Shown: positions 39,669 to 55,100, counted from the stretch's first letter. The stretch: DNA of 64,000 bases from Chamaelirium japonicum (GCA_947650365.1 OX393553.1:41525949-41589948); one strand, 5' to 3'. Notes: generated from the sequence alone by a model not told the origin. A program made the numbers and translations.

Positions 39669-42300
39669 GTGCGAATGAATTAGAATGGATCGTGCGAATG
39701 AATTAGAATGGATCGTACGAATGAATTAGAATGGATCATACGAATGAATTAGAATGGATACATTCGTGCGAATGAATTAGAATGGATCATACGAATGAGT
39801 AAGAATGGATCGTACGAATGAAATAGAATGGATTGTACGAATGAATTAGAATGGATCGTACGAATGAAGTAGAATGGATACATTCGTGCGAATGAATTAG
39901 AATGGATCATACGAATGAATTAGAATGGATCGTGTGAATGAATTAAATAGATCGAACGATCTATTCAATTTCATTCGTATGATCCATTCTATTTCATTCA
40001 TATGATCCATTCTAATTAATTCGTACGATCGTGCTAGTGAATTAGAATGGATCGTACGAATGAATTAAAATAGATTGTACGAATGAATTAGAATGGATCA
40101 GAATTAGAATGGATCGTATGAATGAATTAGAATGGATCGTGCGAATGAATTAGAATGGATCGTACGAATGAATTAGAATAGATTGTGCGAATGAATTAGA
40201 ATGGATCGTACGAATGAATTAGAATGGATACATTCGTGCGAATGAATTAGAATGGATCGTATGAATGAACTAGAATGGATCGTATGAGTGAATTTGAATG
40301 GATCGTGCGAATGAATTAGAATGGATTGTACGAATGAATTAGAATGGATCGTACGAATGAATTAGAATGGATATATTCGTGCGAATGAATTAGAATGGAT
40401 CATACGATTGAGTAAGAATGGATCGTACGAATGAAATAGAATGGATCGTACGAAGGAATTAGAATGGATCATACGAATAAATTAGAATGGATCGTATGAA
40501 TGAATTAGATTAGATCGTATGAATGAATTAGAATGGATCGTGCGAATGAATTAGAATGGATTGTACGAATGAATTAGAATGGATCATATGAATGAATTAG
40601 AGTGGATACATTCGTGCGAATGAACTAGAATGGATCGTACGAATGAATTAGAATAGATCGTACGAATGAATTAGAATGGATTGTATGAATGAATTAGAAT
40701 AGATCATACGAATGAATTAGAATGGATCGTACGAAGGAATTAGAATGGATACATTCGTGCGAATGAATTAGAATGGATCGTGTGAATGAATTAGAATGGA
40801 TCGTACGAATGAATTAGAATGGATCGTACGAATGAATTAGAATGGATCGTACGAATGAATTAGAATGGATACATTTGTGCGAATGAATTAGAATGGATCG
40901 TACGAATGAGAATGGATTTTACGAATGAAATAGAATGGATTGTACGAATGAATTAGAATGGATCGTACGAATGAAGTAGAATGGATATATTTGTGCGAAT
41001 GAATTAGGATGGATCATACGAATGAATTAGATTGGATCGTTCGAATGAATTAGAATGGATCGTACGATCTATTCTATTTCATTCGTATGATCCATTCTAT
41101 TTCATTCGTACGATCCATTCTAATTAATTTGTACGATCGTGCTAGTAAATTAGAATGGATCGTACGATTGAATTAGAATAGATTGTACGAATGAATTAGA
41201 ATGGATCGAAATTAGAATGGATCGTATGAATGAATTAGAATGGATCGTGCGAATGAATTAGAATGGATCGTACAAATAAAAAAGAATAGATTGTGCGAAT
41301 GAATTAGAATGGATCGTACGAATGAATTAGAATGGATACATTCGTGCGAATGAATTAGAATGGATCGTATGAATGAATTAAAATGGATCGTATGAGTGAA
41401 TTCGAATGGATCGTACGAATGAATTAGAATGGATTGTACGAATGAATTAGAATGGATTGTACGAATGAATTAGAATGGATACATTTGTGCGAATGAATTA
41501 GAATGGATCATACGATTGAGTAAGAATGGATCGTACTAATGAAATAGAATGGATCGTACGAAGGAATTAGAATGGATCATACGAATGAATTAGAATGGAT
41601 CGTATGAATGAATTAGATTGGATCGTATGAATGAATTAGAATGGATCATGCGAATGAATTAGAATGGACCGTACGAATGAATTAGAATGGATCGTATGAA
41701 TGAATTAGAGTGGATACATTCGTGCGAATGAATTAGAATGGATCATACGAATGAATTAGAATAGATCGTACGAATGAATTAGAATGGATTGTATGAATGA
41801 ATTAGAATAGATCGTACGAATGAATTAGAATGGATCGTACGAAGGAATTAGAATGGATACATTCGTGCGAATGAATTAGAATGTATCATGCGAATGAATT
41901 AGAATGGATCGTACGAATGAATTAGAATGGATCGTACGAATGAATTAGAATGGATACATTCGTGCGAATGAATTAGAATTAATGGATCGTACGAATGAGT
42001 AAGAATGGATCATACGAATGAAATAGAATGGATTGTACGAATGAATTAGAATGGATCGTACGAATGAATTAGAATGGATACATTCGTGCGAATGAATTAG
42101 AATGGATCATACGAATGAATTAGAATGGATCGTGCGAATGGATTAGAATGGATCGTACGATCCATTCTATTTCATTCGTATGATCCATTCTATTTCATTC
42201 GTACGATCCATTCTAATTAATTCGTACGATCGTGCTAGTGAATTAGAATGGATCGTACGAATGAATTAGAATAGATTGTACGAATGAATTAGAATGGATC
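39669..42300. repeat. 1.1 kb higher-order tandem repeat, two full copies and part of a third
   Basis: A landmark consisting of a short minus block of about 70 bp ending in GATCGTGCTAGTGAATTAG is at 40027, 41135 and 42228, spacings of 1,108 and 1,093 bp. The plus monomers upstream also match, including a GAATGAAGTAG variant near 39867 and 40975. Blocks: plus 39669-39957, minus 39958-40028, plus 40029-41063, minus 41064-41136, plus 41137-42156, minus 42157-42229, then plus. After about 42300 the third copy diverges. Confidence 0.8.
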
Positions 42301-45300
42301 ATACGAATATGTAAGAATGGATCGTACAAATGAAATAGAATACATTGTATGAATGAATTAGAATGGATCGTACGAATGAATTAGAATTGATCGTACGAAT
42401 GAATTAGAATGGATCGTATGAGTGAATTCGAATGGATCGTGCTAATGAATTAGAATGGATTGTACGAATGAATTAGAATGGATCGTATGTGCTAATGAAT
42501 TAGAATGGATCGTATGAATGAAATAGAATGGATCGTATGAATTAGAATGGATCGTATGAATGAATTAGAATATATCGTACGAATGAATTAGAATGGAACG
42601 TACGAATGAATTAGAATGGATCGTCTGAAAGAATTAGAATGGATTGTATGAATGAATTAGAATGGATCGTATGAATGAATTAGAATTGATCGTACGAATG
42701 AATTAGAATGGATCGTACGAAGGAATTAGAATGGATCGTACGAATGAATTAGAATAGATTGTGCGAATGAATTAGAATGGATCATATGAATGAATTAGAT
42801 TGGATCGTACGAATGAATTAGAATGGATACATTCGTGCAAATGAATTAGAATGGATCGTACGAATTAGTAAGAATGGATCGTAAGAATGAAATAGAATGG
42901 ATTTTACGAATGAATTAGAATGGATTCATTCGTGCGAATGAATTAGAATGGATCGTGCGAATGAATTAGAATGGATCGTACGAATGAATTAGAATGGATT
43001 GTACGAATATATCCATTCTAATTCATTCGTACGATCCATTCTAATTCCTTTGAATGGATTGTACGAATGAATTAGAATGGATACATTCGTGCGAATGAAT
43101 TAGAATGGATCGTGCGAATGAATTAGAATGGATCGAATTAGAATGGATACATTCGTTCGAATGAATTAGAATGGATCATATGATTGAGTAAGAATGGATC
43201 GTACGAATGAAATAGAATAGATCGTACGGAATGGATCGTACAAAGGAATTAGAATGGATCGTACGAATGAATTAGAATGGATCGTACGAATAAATTAGAA
43301 TAGATTGTGCGAATGAATTAGAATGGATCGTACGAATGAATTAGAATGGATCATATAAATGAATTAGAATGGATCGTACGAATGAATTAGAATAGATCGT
43401 ATGAATGAATTAGAATAGATCGTATAAGTGAAGTCGAATGGATCGTGTGAAAGAATTAGAATGGATTGTATGAATGAATTAGAATGGATCGTATGAATGA
43501 ATTAGAATGGATCATACGAATGAATTAGAATGGATCGTACGAATGAATTAGAATGGATACATTCGTGCGAAAGAATTAGAGTGGATCATACGAGTGAGTA
43601 AGAATAGATCGTACGAATGAATTAGAATGGATCGTACGAATGAATTAGAATGGATACATTCGTGCAAATAAATTAGAATAGATCGTACGAATGAATTAGA
43701 ATGCAGTCTAATTCATTCATACGATCTATTCTAATTCATTCATACAATCCATTCTAATTCATTCTAATTTATTCGTAATTTGTACGATCCATTCTAATTC
43801 ATTAGCACGATCCATTCTAATTAATTCGTATGATCTATTCTATTTCATTCTTACGATCCATTCTTACTCAATCGTATGATCCATTCTAATTCATTCGCAC
43901 AAATGTATCCATTCTAATTCATTCGTACGATCCATTCTAATTCATTCGCACGATCCATTCTAATTCATTAATACGATCCAATCGAATTCATTCATACGAT
44001 CCATTCTAATTCATTCGCACGAATGTATCCATTTTAATTCATTCGTACGATCCATTCTAATTCATTCGCACAATCTATTCTAATTCATTCGTACGATCCA
44101 TTCTAATTCATTAGCACGACCCATTCTAATTCATTCGTACGATCCATTCTAATTCATTCGTACGATCCATTCTAATTCATTCGCACGATCCATTCTAATT
44201 CATTCATACATGTACGAATGAATTAGAATGGATACATTCGTGCAAATAAATTAGAATGGATCGTATGAATAAATTAGAATGGATCGTACGAATGAATTAC
44301 AATGGATACATTCGTGCAAATGAATTAGAATGGATCGTATGAATGAATTAGAATGGATCGTACGAATGAATTAGAATGGATCGTACGAATGAATTAGAAT
44401 GGATACATTCGTGCAAATGAATTAGAATGGATTGTATAAATGAATTAGAATGGATCGAGCAAATGAATTAGAATGGATCGTACGAATGAATTAGAATGGA
44501 TACATTCGTGCGAATGAATTAGAATGGATCGTGCGAATGAATTAGAATGGATCGTGCGAATGAATTAGAATGGATCGTACGAATGAATTAGAATGGATCG
44601 TGCGAATGAATTAGAATGGATCGTGCGAATAAATTAGAATGGATTGTGCGAATGAATTAGAATGGATTGTACGAAGGAATTAGAAAGGATCGTACGAACG
44701 AATTAGAATGGAACGTATGAATGAATTAGAGTGGATACATTCGTACGCATGAATTTATCCATTCTAATTCATTCGTATGATCCATTCTAATTCATTCGTA
44801 CGATCCATTCTAATTCATTCATACGATCCATTCTATTTCATTCGTACGATCCATTCTAATTCATTCGCATGATCCATTCTAATTCATTCATACGATCCAA
44901 TCTAATTCATTGATACGATCCATTCTAATTCATTCGCACAATCTATTCAAATTCATTCGTACGATCCATTCTAATTCATTCGTACGATCTATTCTAAATC
45001 ATTCGTACGATCCATTCTAAGTCATTCATACGATCCATTCTAACGTACGAATGAATTAGAATGGATCGTACGAAGGAATTAGAATGGATCGTACGAAGGA
45101 ATTAGAATGGATTATACGAATGAATTAGAATGGATACATTCGTACAATCCATTCTAATTCATTCATACGACCCATTCTAATTCATTTGCACGAATGTATC
45201 CATTCTAATTCATTCGTACGATCCATTCTAATTCCTTGGTACGATCCATTCTTATTCATTCGCACTATCTATTCTAATTCCTTCATTCTAATTCATTAAC

Positions 45301-48300
45301 ACGAATGTATCCATTCTAATTCATTCGTACGATCAATTCTAATTCATTCGCACAATCTATTCTAATTCATTCGTACAATCCATTCTAATTCATTCGCACG
45401 ATCCATTCTAATTCATTCATACGATCCATTCTATTTCATTCATACAATCCATTCTAATTCTTTCACACGATCCATTCTAATTCATTCGTACGATCCATTC
45501 TAATTCATTCGTACAATCCATTCTATTTCATTCGTACGATCCATTCTTACTCATTCGTACTTGTACGATCCATTCTAATTCATTCGTACGATCCATTCTA
45601 ATTCATTCGCACGAATGTATCCAGATCCATTCTAATTCATTCGCACGATCCATTCTAATTCATTCGCACGATCCATTCTATTTCATTCGTACGATCCATT
45701 CTAATTCATTCGTACGATCCATTCTAATTCATTCGTACGATCCATTCTAATTCATTCGTACGATCCATTCTTATTCATTCTCATGAATGTATCCATTCTA
45801 ATTCATACGTACGATCCATCCTAATTCATTTATACGATCCAATTTAATTCATTCATACAATCCATTCTAATTCATTCGCACGAATTTATCCATTCTAATT
45901 CATTCGTACGATCCATTCTATTTCATTCGTACGATCCATTCTTACTCATTCGTACGATCCATTCTAATTCATTTGCACGAATATATCCATTCTAATTCAT
46001 TCGTACGATCCATTCTAATTCCCTTGTACGATCCATTCTAATTCATTCGCACGAATGTATCCATTCTAATTCATTCGTACGATCTATTCTAATTCATTCG
46101 TACGATCAATTCTAATTCATTGATACGATCCAATCTAATTCATTCATACGATCCAATCTAATTCATTCTCACGATCCATGCTAATTCATTCATACGATCT
46201 AATCTAATTCATTCATATGATCCATTCTAATTCATTCGCACGAATGTATCCATTCTAATTCATTCGTACGATCCATTCTAATTCATTCATACAATCCATT
46301 CAAATTCATTCGTACGATCCATTCTAATTTATTCGCACGATCCATTCTAATTCATTCATACGATCCAATCTAATTCATTTGTACGATCCATTCCTTCGTA
46401 CGACGAATGAATTAGAATGGATCGTGCGAATGAATTAGAATGAATCGTATGAATGAATTAGAATGGATCGTGCGAATGAATTAGAATGGATCGTATGAAT
46501 GAATTAGAGTAGATACATTCGTACGAAGGAATTAGAATAAAATAAACGAATGAATTATAACAGATACATTCGTGCGAATGAATTAGAATGGATCGTATGA
46601 TTGAATTAGAATAGATTGTGCGAATGAATTAGAATGGATCGTGCGAATGAATTAGAATGGATTGTACGAATGAATTAGAATGGATACATTCGTGCGTTCT
46701 AATTCATTCATACGATCCATTCGAATTCATTCGCACGAATGTATCCATTCTAATTCATTCGTACAATCCATTCTAATTCGTTCGTACGATCCATTCTAAT
46801 TCGTACGAAGGAATTAGAATGGATCATACGAAGGAATTAGAATGTACGATCTATTCTAATTCATTTGTACGATCCATTCTAATTCATTCGTACGATCCAT
46901 TCTAATTCATTCATAGGATCCAATCTAATTCATTCGTATGATCCATTCTAATTCATTCGTACGATCCATTCTAATTCCTTCGTACGATCCATTCTAATTC
47001 ATTCGTACAATCCATTCTAATTCATTCATACGCTCCATTCTAATTCATTCGCACAAATGTATCCATTCTAATTCATTCGTACGATCCATTCTAATTCATT
47101 CGCACGAATGTATCCATTCTAATTCCTTCGTATGATCCATTCTAATTCCTTCGTACGATCCATTCTAATTCCATCGTACGATCTATTCTATTTCATTCGT
47201 ATGATCCATTCTAATTCATTCGTATGATCCATTCTCATTCCTTTGTACGATCCATTCTAATTCATACGATCCATTCTATTTCATTCATACGATCCATTCT
47301 AATTCATTTGCACGATCCATTCTAATTCATTCATACGATCCATTCTAATTTATTCGTACGATCCATTCTAATTCATTCGCACGATCCATTCTAATTCATT
47401 CATACGATCCATTCTAATTCATTCATACGATCTATTCTAATTCATTCGCACGATCCATTCTAATTCATTCATACGATCCATTCTAATTCATTCGTACAAT
47501 CCATTCTAATTCATTCGCACGAATGTATCCATTCTAATTCGTTCGTACGATCCATTCTAATTCATTCGTATGATCCATTCTAATTCATTCACACGATCCA
47601 TTCTAATTCATTCATACGATCCATTCTAATTCATTTGCACAATCTATTCTAATTCATTCGTACGATCCATTCTAATTAATTCGTACGATCCATTCTAATT
47701 CATTCGTACGATCCATTCTAATTCATTCATACGATCCATTATAATTCATTCGTACGATCCATTCTAATTCATTCGCACGATCCATTCTAATTCATTCGCA
47801 CGATCCATTCTAATTCATTCATACAATCCAATCTAATTCATTCATACGATCCGTTCTAATTCATTCGCACAATCTATTCTAATTCATTCGCACGATCCAT
47901 TCTAATTCATTCGCCGTACGAATGAATTAGAATGGATCGTATGAATGAATTCGAATGGATCGTGTATCCATTCTAATTCATTCGCACGATCCATTCTAAT
48001 TCATTCATACGATACTTTCTAATTCATTCGCACGAATGTATCATTCTAATTCATTCACACGAATTTATCCACTCTAATTCATTCGTACGATCCATTCTAA
48101 TTCATTCGCACAATCAATTCTAATTCATTCGTACAATCCATTCTATTTCATTCGTACGATCCATTCTTACTCATTCGTACGATCCATTCTAATTCAGAAT
48201 GGATACATTCGTGCGAATGAATTAGAATGGATCATACAATTGAGTAAGAATGGATCGTACGAATGTAATAGAATGGATCGTACGAAGGAATTAGAATGGA

Positions 48301-50337
48301 TCGTACGAAGGAATTAGAATGGATCGTACGAATGAATTAGAATGGATACATTCGTGCGAATGAATTAGAATGGATCGTGCTAATCAATTAGAATGGATAC
48401 ATTCATACGAATGAAATAGAATGGATACATTCGTAGGAATGAATTAGAATGGATACATTCGTACAATCCATTCTAATCCATTCGTACGATCCATTCCGTA
48501 CGATCCATTCTAATTCATTCGCACGAATGTATCCATTCTAATTCATTCGTATGATCCATTCTAATTCATTCGTACGATCCATTCTAATTCATTCGCACGA
48601 TCTATTCTAATTCATTCGTACGATCCACTCTAATTCATTCACACGATCCATTCTAATTCATTTGCACAATCCATTCTAATTCATTCATACAATACATTCT
48701 AATTCTTTTGCACGAATGTATCCATTCTAATTCATTCGTACGATCCATTCTAATTCATTTGTACAATCCATTCTATTTCAATCGTACGATCCATTCTAAT
48801 TCATTCGTACAATCCATTCTAATTCATTCGTATGATCCATTCTACAATCCATTCTAATTCATTCGTGCATTCCATTCTAATTCATTAGCACGATCCATGC
48901 TAATGAATTAGAATGGATCGTACGAAGGAATTAGAATGGATCGTACGAAGGAATTTGAATGGATCGTATGAATGAATTAGAATGGATCGTACGAATGAAT
49001 TAGAATGGATACATTCGTCGCACAATCTATTCTAATTCATTCGTACGATCCATTCTAATTAATTCGTACGATCCATTCAATTTCATTCACACGATCCATT
49101 CTAATTCATTCGCACGAATGTATCCATTCTAATTCATTCATACGATCCATTCTAATTCATTCATACAATCCATTCTAATTCTTTCACACGATCCATTCTA
49201 ATTCATTCGTACGATCCATTCTAATTCATTCGTACAATCCATTCTATTTCATTCGTACGATCCATTCTAATTCATTCGTACGATCCATTCTAATTCATTC
49301 GCACGAATGTATCCACTCTAATTCATTCGTACGATCCATTCTAAATCATTCGCACAATCTATTCTAATTCGTTCATACAATCCATTCTAATTCATTCGCA
49401 CGAATGTATCCATACGAATGAATTAGAATGCATACATTCGTGCGAATGAATTAGAATGGATCATACGAATGAGTAAGAATGGATCGTACAAATGAAATAA
49501 AATGGATTGTACGAATGAATTAGATTGGATCGTATGAATGAATTAGAATGGATCGCGCGTCGTACGAATAAATTAGAATGGATCGCATGAATGAATTAGA
49601 ATGGATCGTGCTAATGAATTAGAATAGATTGTGCAAATGAATTAGAATGGATCATATGAATGAATTAGATTGGATCGTATGAATAAATTAGAATGGATCG
49701 TGCGAATGAATTAGAATGGATCGTACGAAGGAATTAGAATGGATCGTACGAAGGAATTTGAATGAATCGTACGAATGAATTAGAATGGATACATTCGTCG
49801 CACAATCTATTCTAATTCATTCGTACGATCCATTATAATTCATTCGTAAGATCCATTCTATTTCATTCGCACGATCCATTCTAATTCATTCGCGCGAATG
49901 TATCCATTCTAATTCATTCATACGATCCATTCTAATTCATTCATACAATCCATTCTAATTCATTCGTACGATCCATTCTAATTCATTCGTACAATCCATT
50001 CTAATTCATTCGTACGATCCATTCGAATTCATTCGTACGATCCATTCTAATTCATTCGTACGATCCATTCTAATTCATTCACATGAATGTATCCATTCTA
50101 ATTCATTCGTACGATCCATTCTAATTTATTCGCACAATCTATTCTAATTCATTCATACGATCCATTCTAATTCATTCATACAATCCATTCTAATTCTTTC
50201 ACACGCACGAATACATTCGTACGATCCATTCTTACTCATTCGTACGATCCATTCTAATTCATTCATACGATCCATTCTAATTCTTTCATACGATCCATTC
50301 TAATTCATTCGCTCAATCTATTCTAATTCATTCATAT
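42301..50337. repeat. 23-bp satellite array, highly fragmented polarity
   Basis: Polarity blocks: plus to 43010, minus 43011-43052, plus 43053-43706, minus 43707-44210, plus 44211-44747, minus 44748-45044, plus 45045-45144, minus 45145-46404, plus 46405-46696, minus 46697-46803, plus 46804-46844 (under two monomers), minus 46845-47914, plus 47915-47964, minus 47965-48197, plus 48198-48463, minus 48464-48899, plus 48900-49018, minus 49019-49412, plus 49413-49798, minus 49799-50337. No gene or unique sequence is visible. Many junctions cut monomers to odd lengths. Confidence 0.95.
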
Positions 50338-50400
50338 GGATACATTCGTGCGAATGAATTAGAATGGATCGTATGAATGAATTAGAATGGATCGTACGAA
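48890..50400. repeat. tandem duplication of about 780 bp
   Basis: The junction ACATTCGTCGCACAATC occurs at 49011 and 49791, exactly 780 bp apart. Preceding plus monomers (two GGAATTAG variants then a GGAATTTG variant) and following minus monomers match in order. The left unit carries one extra monomer before the junction. The second unit runs into the start of the 7.7 kb HOR copy B. Confidence 0.7.
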
Positions 50401-52048
50401 GGAATTAGAATGGAACGTATGAATTAATTAGAATAGATTGTGCGAATGAATTAGAATGGATCGTACGAAGGAATTAGAATGGATCATACGAATGAATTAG
50501 AATGGATATATTCGTGCAAATGAATTAGAATGGATCGTACGAATGAATTAGAATGGATCGTACGAATGAATTAAAATGGATACATTCGTGCGAATAAATT
50601 AGAATGGATACATTCATGGGAATGAATTAGAATGGATCGTACAAAGGAATTAGAATGGATCATACGAATGAAATATAATGGGTCGTACAAAGGAATTAGA
50701 ATGGATCGTACGAAGGAATTAGAATGGATCGTACGAAGGAATTAGAATGGATCGTACGAATGAATTAGAATGGATATATTCGAGCGAATGAATTAGAATG
50801 GATCGTACGAATGAGTAAGAATGAATCTTACGAATGAAATAGAATGGATCGTACGAATGAATTAGAATGGATCGTGCGAATGAATTAGAATGGATCGTAC
50901 GAATGAGTAAGAATTGATCGTATGAATGAATTAGAATGGATCGTGCGAATGAATTAGAATGGATCGTACGAATTAATTAGAATGGATCGTACGAATGAAT
51001 TAGAATTGATCGCATGAATGAATTAGAATGGATCATGCGAATGAATTAGAATGGATTATACGAATGAAATAGAATGGAACATACGAATGAAATAGAATGG
51101 ATCGTACGAAGGAATTAGAATGGATCGTATGAATGAATTAGAGTGGATACATTCGTGCAAATGAATTAGAATGGATCGTACAAATGAATTAGAATGGAAT
51201 GGATACATTCATGGGAATGAATTAGAATGGATCGTACAAAGGAATTAGAATGGATCATACGAATGAAATATAATGGGTCGTACAAAGGAATTAGAATGGA
51301 TCGTATGAAGGAATTAGAATGGATCGTACGAAGGAATTAGAATGGATCGTACGAATAAATTAGAATGGATACATTCGTGCAAAAGAATTAGAATGGATTG
51401 TATGACTGAATTAGAATGGATCGTGCAAATGAATTAGAATGGATTGTGCGAATGAATTAGAATGGATCGTACGAATGAATTAGAATAGATTGTGCGAATG
51501 AATTAGAATGGATCGTACGAATGAATTAGAATGGATACATTCGTGCGAATGAATTAGAATGGATACATTCGTGCGAATGAATTAGAATGGATCGTATGAA
51601 TGAGTTAGAATGGATCGTATGAGTGAATTCGAATGGATCGTGCGAATGAATTAGAATAGATTGTATGAATGAATTAGAATGGATCGTACGAATGAATTAG
51701 AATAGATACATTTGTGTGAATCCATTTTATTTCATTCGTACGATCCATTCTAATTCATTCGTACGATCCATTCTTACTCATTCGTACGATCCATTCTTAC
51801 TCATACGTACGATCCATTCTAATTCATTCGCATACGAATGAATTAGAATGAATAATACGAATGAATTATAATAGATTGTGTGAATGAATTAGAATGGATC
51901 GTACAAAATGAGTAGGAATGGATCGTATGAATGAAATAGAATGGATTGTACGAATGAATTAGAATGGATTCATTCGTGCGAATGAATTAGAATGGATCGT
52001 GCGAATGAATTAGAATGGATCGTACGAATGAATTAGAATGGATCGTAT

Positions 52049-52145
52049 GAATGAATTAGAATGGATACATTCGTGCGAATGAATTAGAATGGATCGTACG
52101 AATGAGTAAGAATGGATCGTACGAATGAAATAGAATGGATTGTGC
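52049..52145 (+). repeat. ordered four-monomer cassette (28+23+23+23 bp), type example
   Basis: Four successive monomers in a fixed order: a 28-bp variant (GAATGG then ATACATTCGTGC) at 52049-52076, a standard monomer at 52077-52099, a GAATGAGTAAG variant at 52100-52122 and a GAATGAAATAG variant at 52123-52145. The same order recurs in plus polarity at about 58499-58595 and 59730-59826 and at about 943-1030, 39760-39850 and 42065 with small changes, and reversed in minus blocks such as 11050-11130, 32209-32300 and 39292-39380. It is the commonest multi-monomer word in the window. Confidence 0.75.
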
Positions 52146-55100
52146 GAATGAATGAGAATGGATCGTACGAATGAATTAGAATGGATCATGTGAAAGAATT
52201 AGAATGGATTATATGAATGAATTAGAGTGGATCGTATGAATGAATTAGAATGGATCATGCGAATGAATTAGAGTGGATCGTACGAATGAATTAGAATGGA
52301 TCGTATGAATGAATTAGAATGGATCGTGCGAATGAATTAGAATGGATCGTACGAATGAATTAGAATGGATCGTACGAATGAATTAGAATGGATCGTATGA
52401 ATGAATTAGATTGGATTGTATGAATGAATTAGATTGGATCGTATAAATGAATTAGAATGGATCGTGCAAATGAATTAGAATGGATCGTACAAAGGAATTA
52501 GAATGGATCGTACGAATGAATTAGAATGGATCGTATGACGTGTGAAAGAATTAGAATGGATTGTATGAATGAATTAGAATCGTACGAATGAATTAGAATG
52601 GATACATTCGTGCGAATGAATTAGAATGGATCGTATGAATGAATTAGATTGGATCGTATTAATGAATTAGAATGGATCGTGCGAATGAATTAGAATGGAT
52701 CGTACGAATGAATTAGAAGGATACATTCGTGCGAATGAATTAGAATGGATCGTATGAATGAATTAGAATGGATTGTATGAGTGAATTCGAATGGATCGTA
52801 CGAATGAATTAGAATAGATTGTGTGAATGAGTAAGAATGGATCGTACGAAGGAATTAAATTGGATCGTATGAATGAATTAGAATGGATCGTGTGAATGAA
52901 TTAGAATGGATCATACGAATGAATTAGAATGGATCGTATGAATGAATTAGAATGGATCGTACAAAGGAATTAGAATGGTTCGTACGAATGAATTAGAATG
53001 GATCGTATGAATGAATTAGAATGGATCGTAAGAATGGATCCATTCTAATTCATTCGTACGATCCATTCTAATTCATTCGCACGATCCATTCTAATTCATT
53101 CATACGATCCATTCTAATTCATTCATACAATCCATTCTAATTCTTTCACACTATCCATTCTAATTCGTTCATACGATCCATTCTAATTCATTCGTACAAT
53201 CCATTCTATTTTATTCGTACGATCCATTCTTACTCATTCGTACGATCCATTCTAATTTATTCGCACGAATGTATCCATTCTAATTCATTCGTACGATCCA
53301 TTCTAATTCATTCGTACGATCCATTATAATTCTTTCACACGATCCATTCTTACTCATTCGTATGATCCATTTTAATTCATTCGTACAATCCATTCTATTC
53401 ATTCATACGATCCATTCTAATTCATTCGTACGATCCATTCTAATTCATTCTTACACGTGCACGATCCATTGTAATTCATTCGCACAAATGTATCCATTCT
53501 AATTCATTCATACGATCTATTCTAATTCATTCGTACGATCCATTCTAATTCCTTCGTACGATCCATTCTAATTCATTCATACGATCCATTCTAATTCATT
53601 CATACGATCCATTCTAATTCATTCGCACGATCCATTCTAATTCATTCATATGATCCATTCTAATTCATTTGTATGATCCATTCTAATTCATTCGCACGAT
53701 CCATTCTAATTCATTCATACGATCCATTCTAATTCATTCGTACAATTCATTCTAATTCATTCGCACGATCCATTCGAATTCACTTATACGATCCATTCTA
53801 ATTCATTCATTCGATCCATTCTAATTTATTCGTACGATCCATTCTAATTCATTCTTATGATATCCACTCTAATTCATTCATACGATCCATTCTAATTCAT
53901 TCGTACGATCCATTCTAATTCCTTCGTACGATCCATTCTAATTCATTCGCACGATCCATTCTAATTCATTCATACGATCCATTCTAATTCATTTATATGA
54001 TCTATTCTAATTCTTTTGCATGAATGTATCCATTCTTATTCATTCGCATGAATGCATCCATTCTAATTCATTCGTACGATCCATTCTAATTCATTCGCAC
54101 AATCTACTCTAATTCATTCGTACGATCCATTCTAATTCATTCGTATGCGAATGAATTAGAAAGGATCCTACGAATGAGTAAGAATGGATCGTACGAATGA
54201 ATTAGAATGGATCGTACGAATGAATTAGAATAGATCGTACGAATGAATTAGAATGGATCGTATGAATGAATTAGAATGGATCGTACGTACGAATTAATTA
54301 GAATGGATCGCACGAATGAATTAGAATGGATCATACGAATGAATTAGAATGGATATAATCCTGCGAATGAATTAGAATGGATCGTACGAATGAGTTAGAA
54401 TGGATCGTACGAATGAATTAGAATGGATCGTGCGAATGAATTACAATGGATCGTACAAATGAATTAGAATGGATCGTATGAATGAATTAGAATGGATCGT
54501 ACGAAAGAATTAGAATGGATCGTACGAATGAATTAGAATGGATTGTACGAATGAATTAGAATGGATATATTCGTGCAAATAAATTAGAATGGATCGTATG
54601 AATGAATTAGAATGGATCGTACAAAGGAATTAGAATGGATCATACGAATGAAATATAATGGGTCGTACAAAGGAATTAGAATGGATCGTACGAATGAACT
54701 AAATTGGATCATGCGAATGAATTAGAATGGATCCATATGAATGAAATAGAATGGATCGTATGAATTAGAATGGATCGTACGAATGAATTAGAATGGATCG
54801 TGTGAAAGAATTAGAATGGATTGTATGAATGAATTAGAATGGATCGTATGAATGAATTAGAATGGATCGTGCGAATGAATTAGAATGGATCGTACGAATG
54901 AATTAGAATGGATACATTCGAGCGAATGAATTAGAATGGATCGTACGAATGAGTAAGAATGGATCGTACGAATGAAATAGAATGGATCATACGAATGAAT
55001 TAGAATGGATCGTGCGAATGAATTAGAATGGATCGTATGAATGAATTAGAGTGGATACATTCGTACGAATGAATTAGAATGGATCATACGAATGAGTAAG

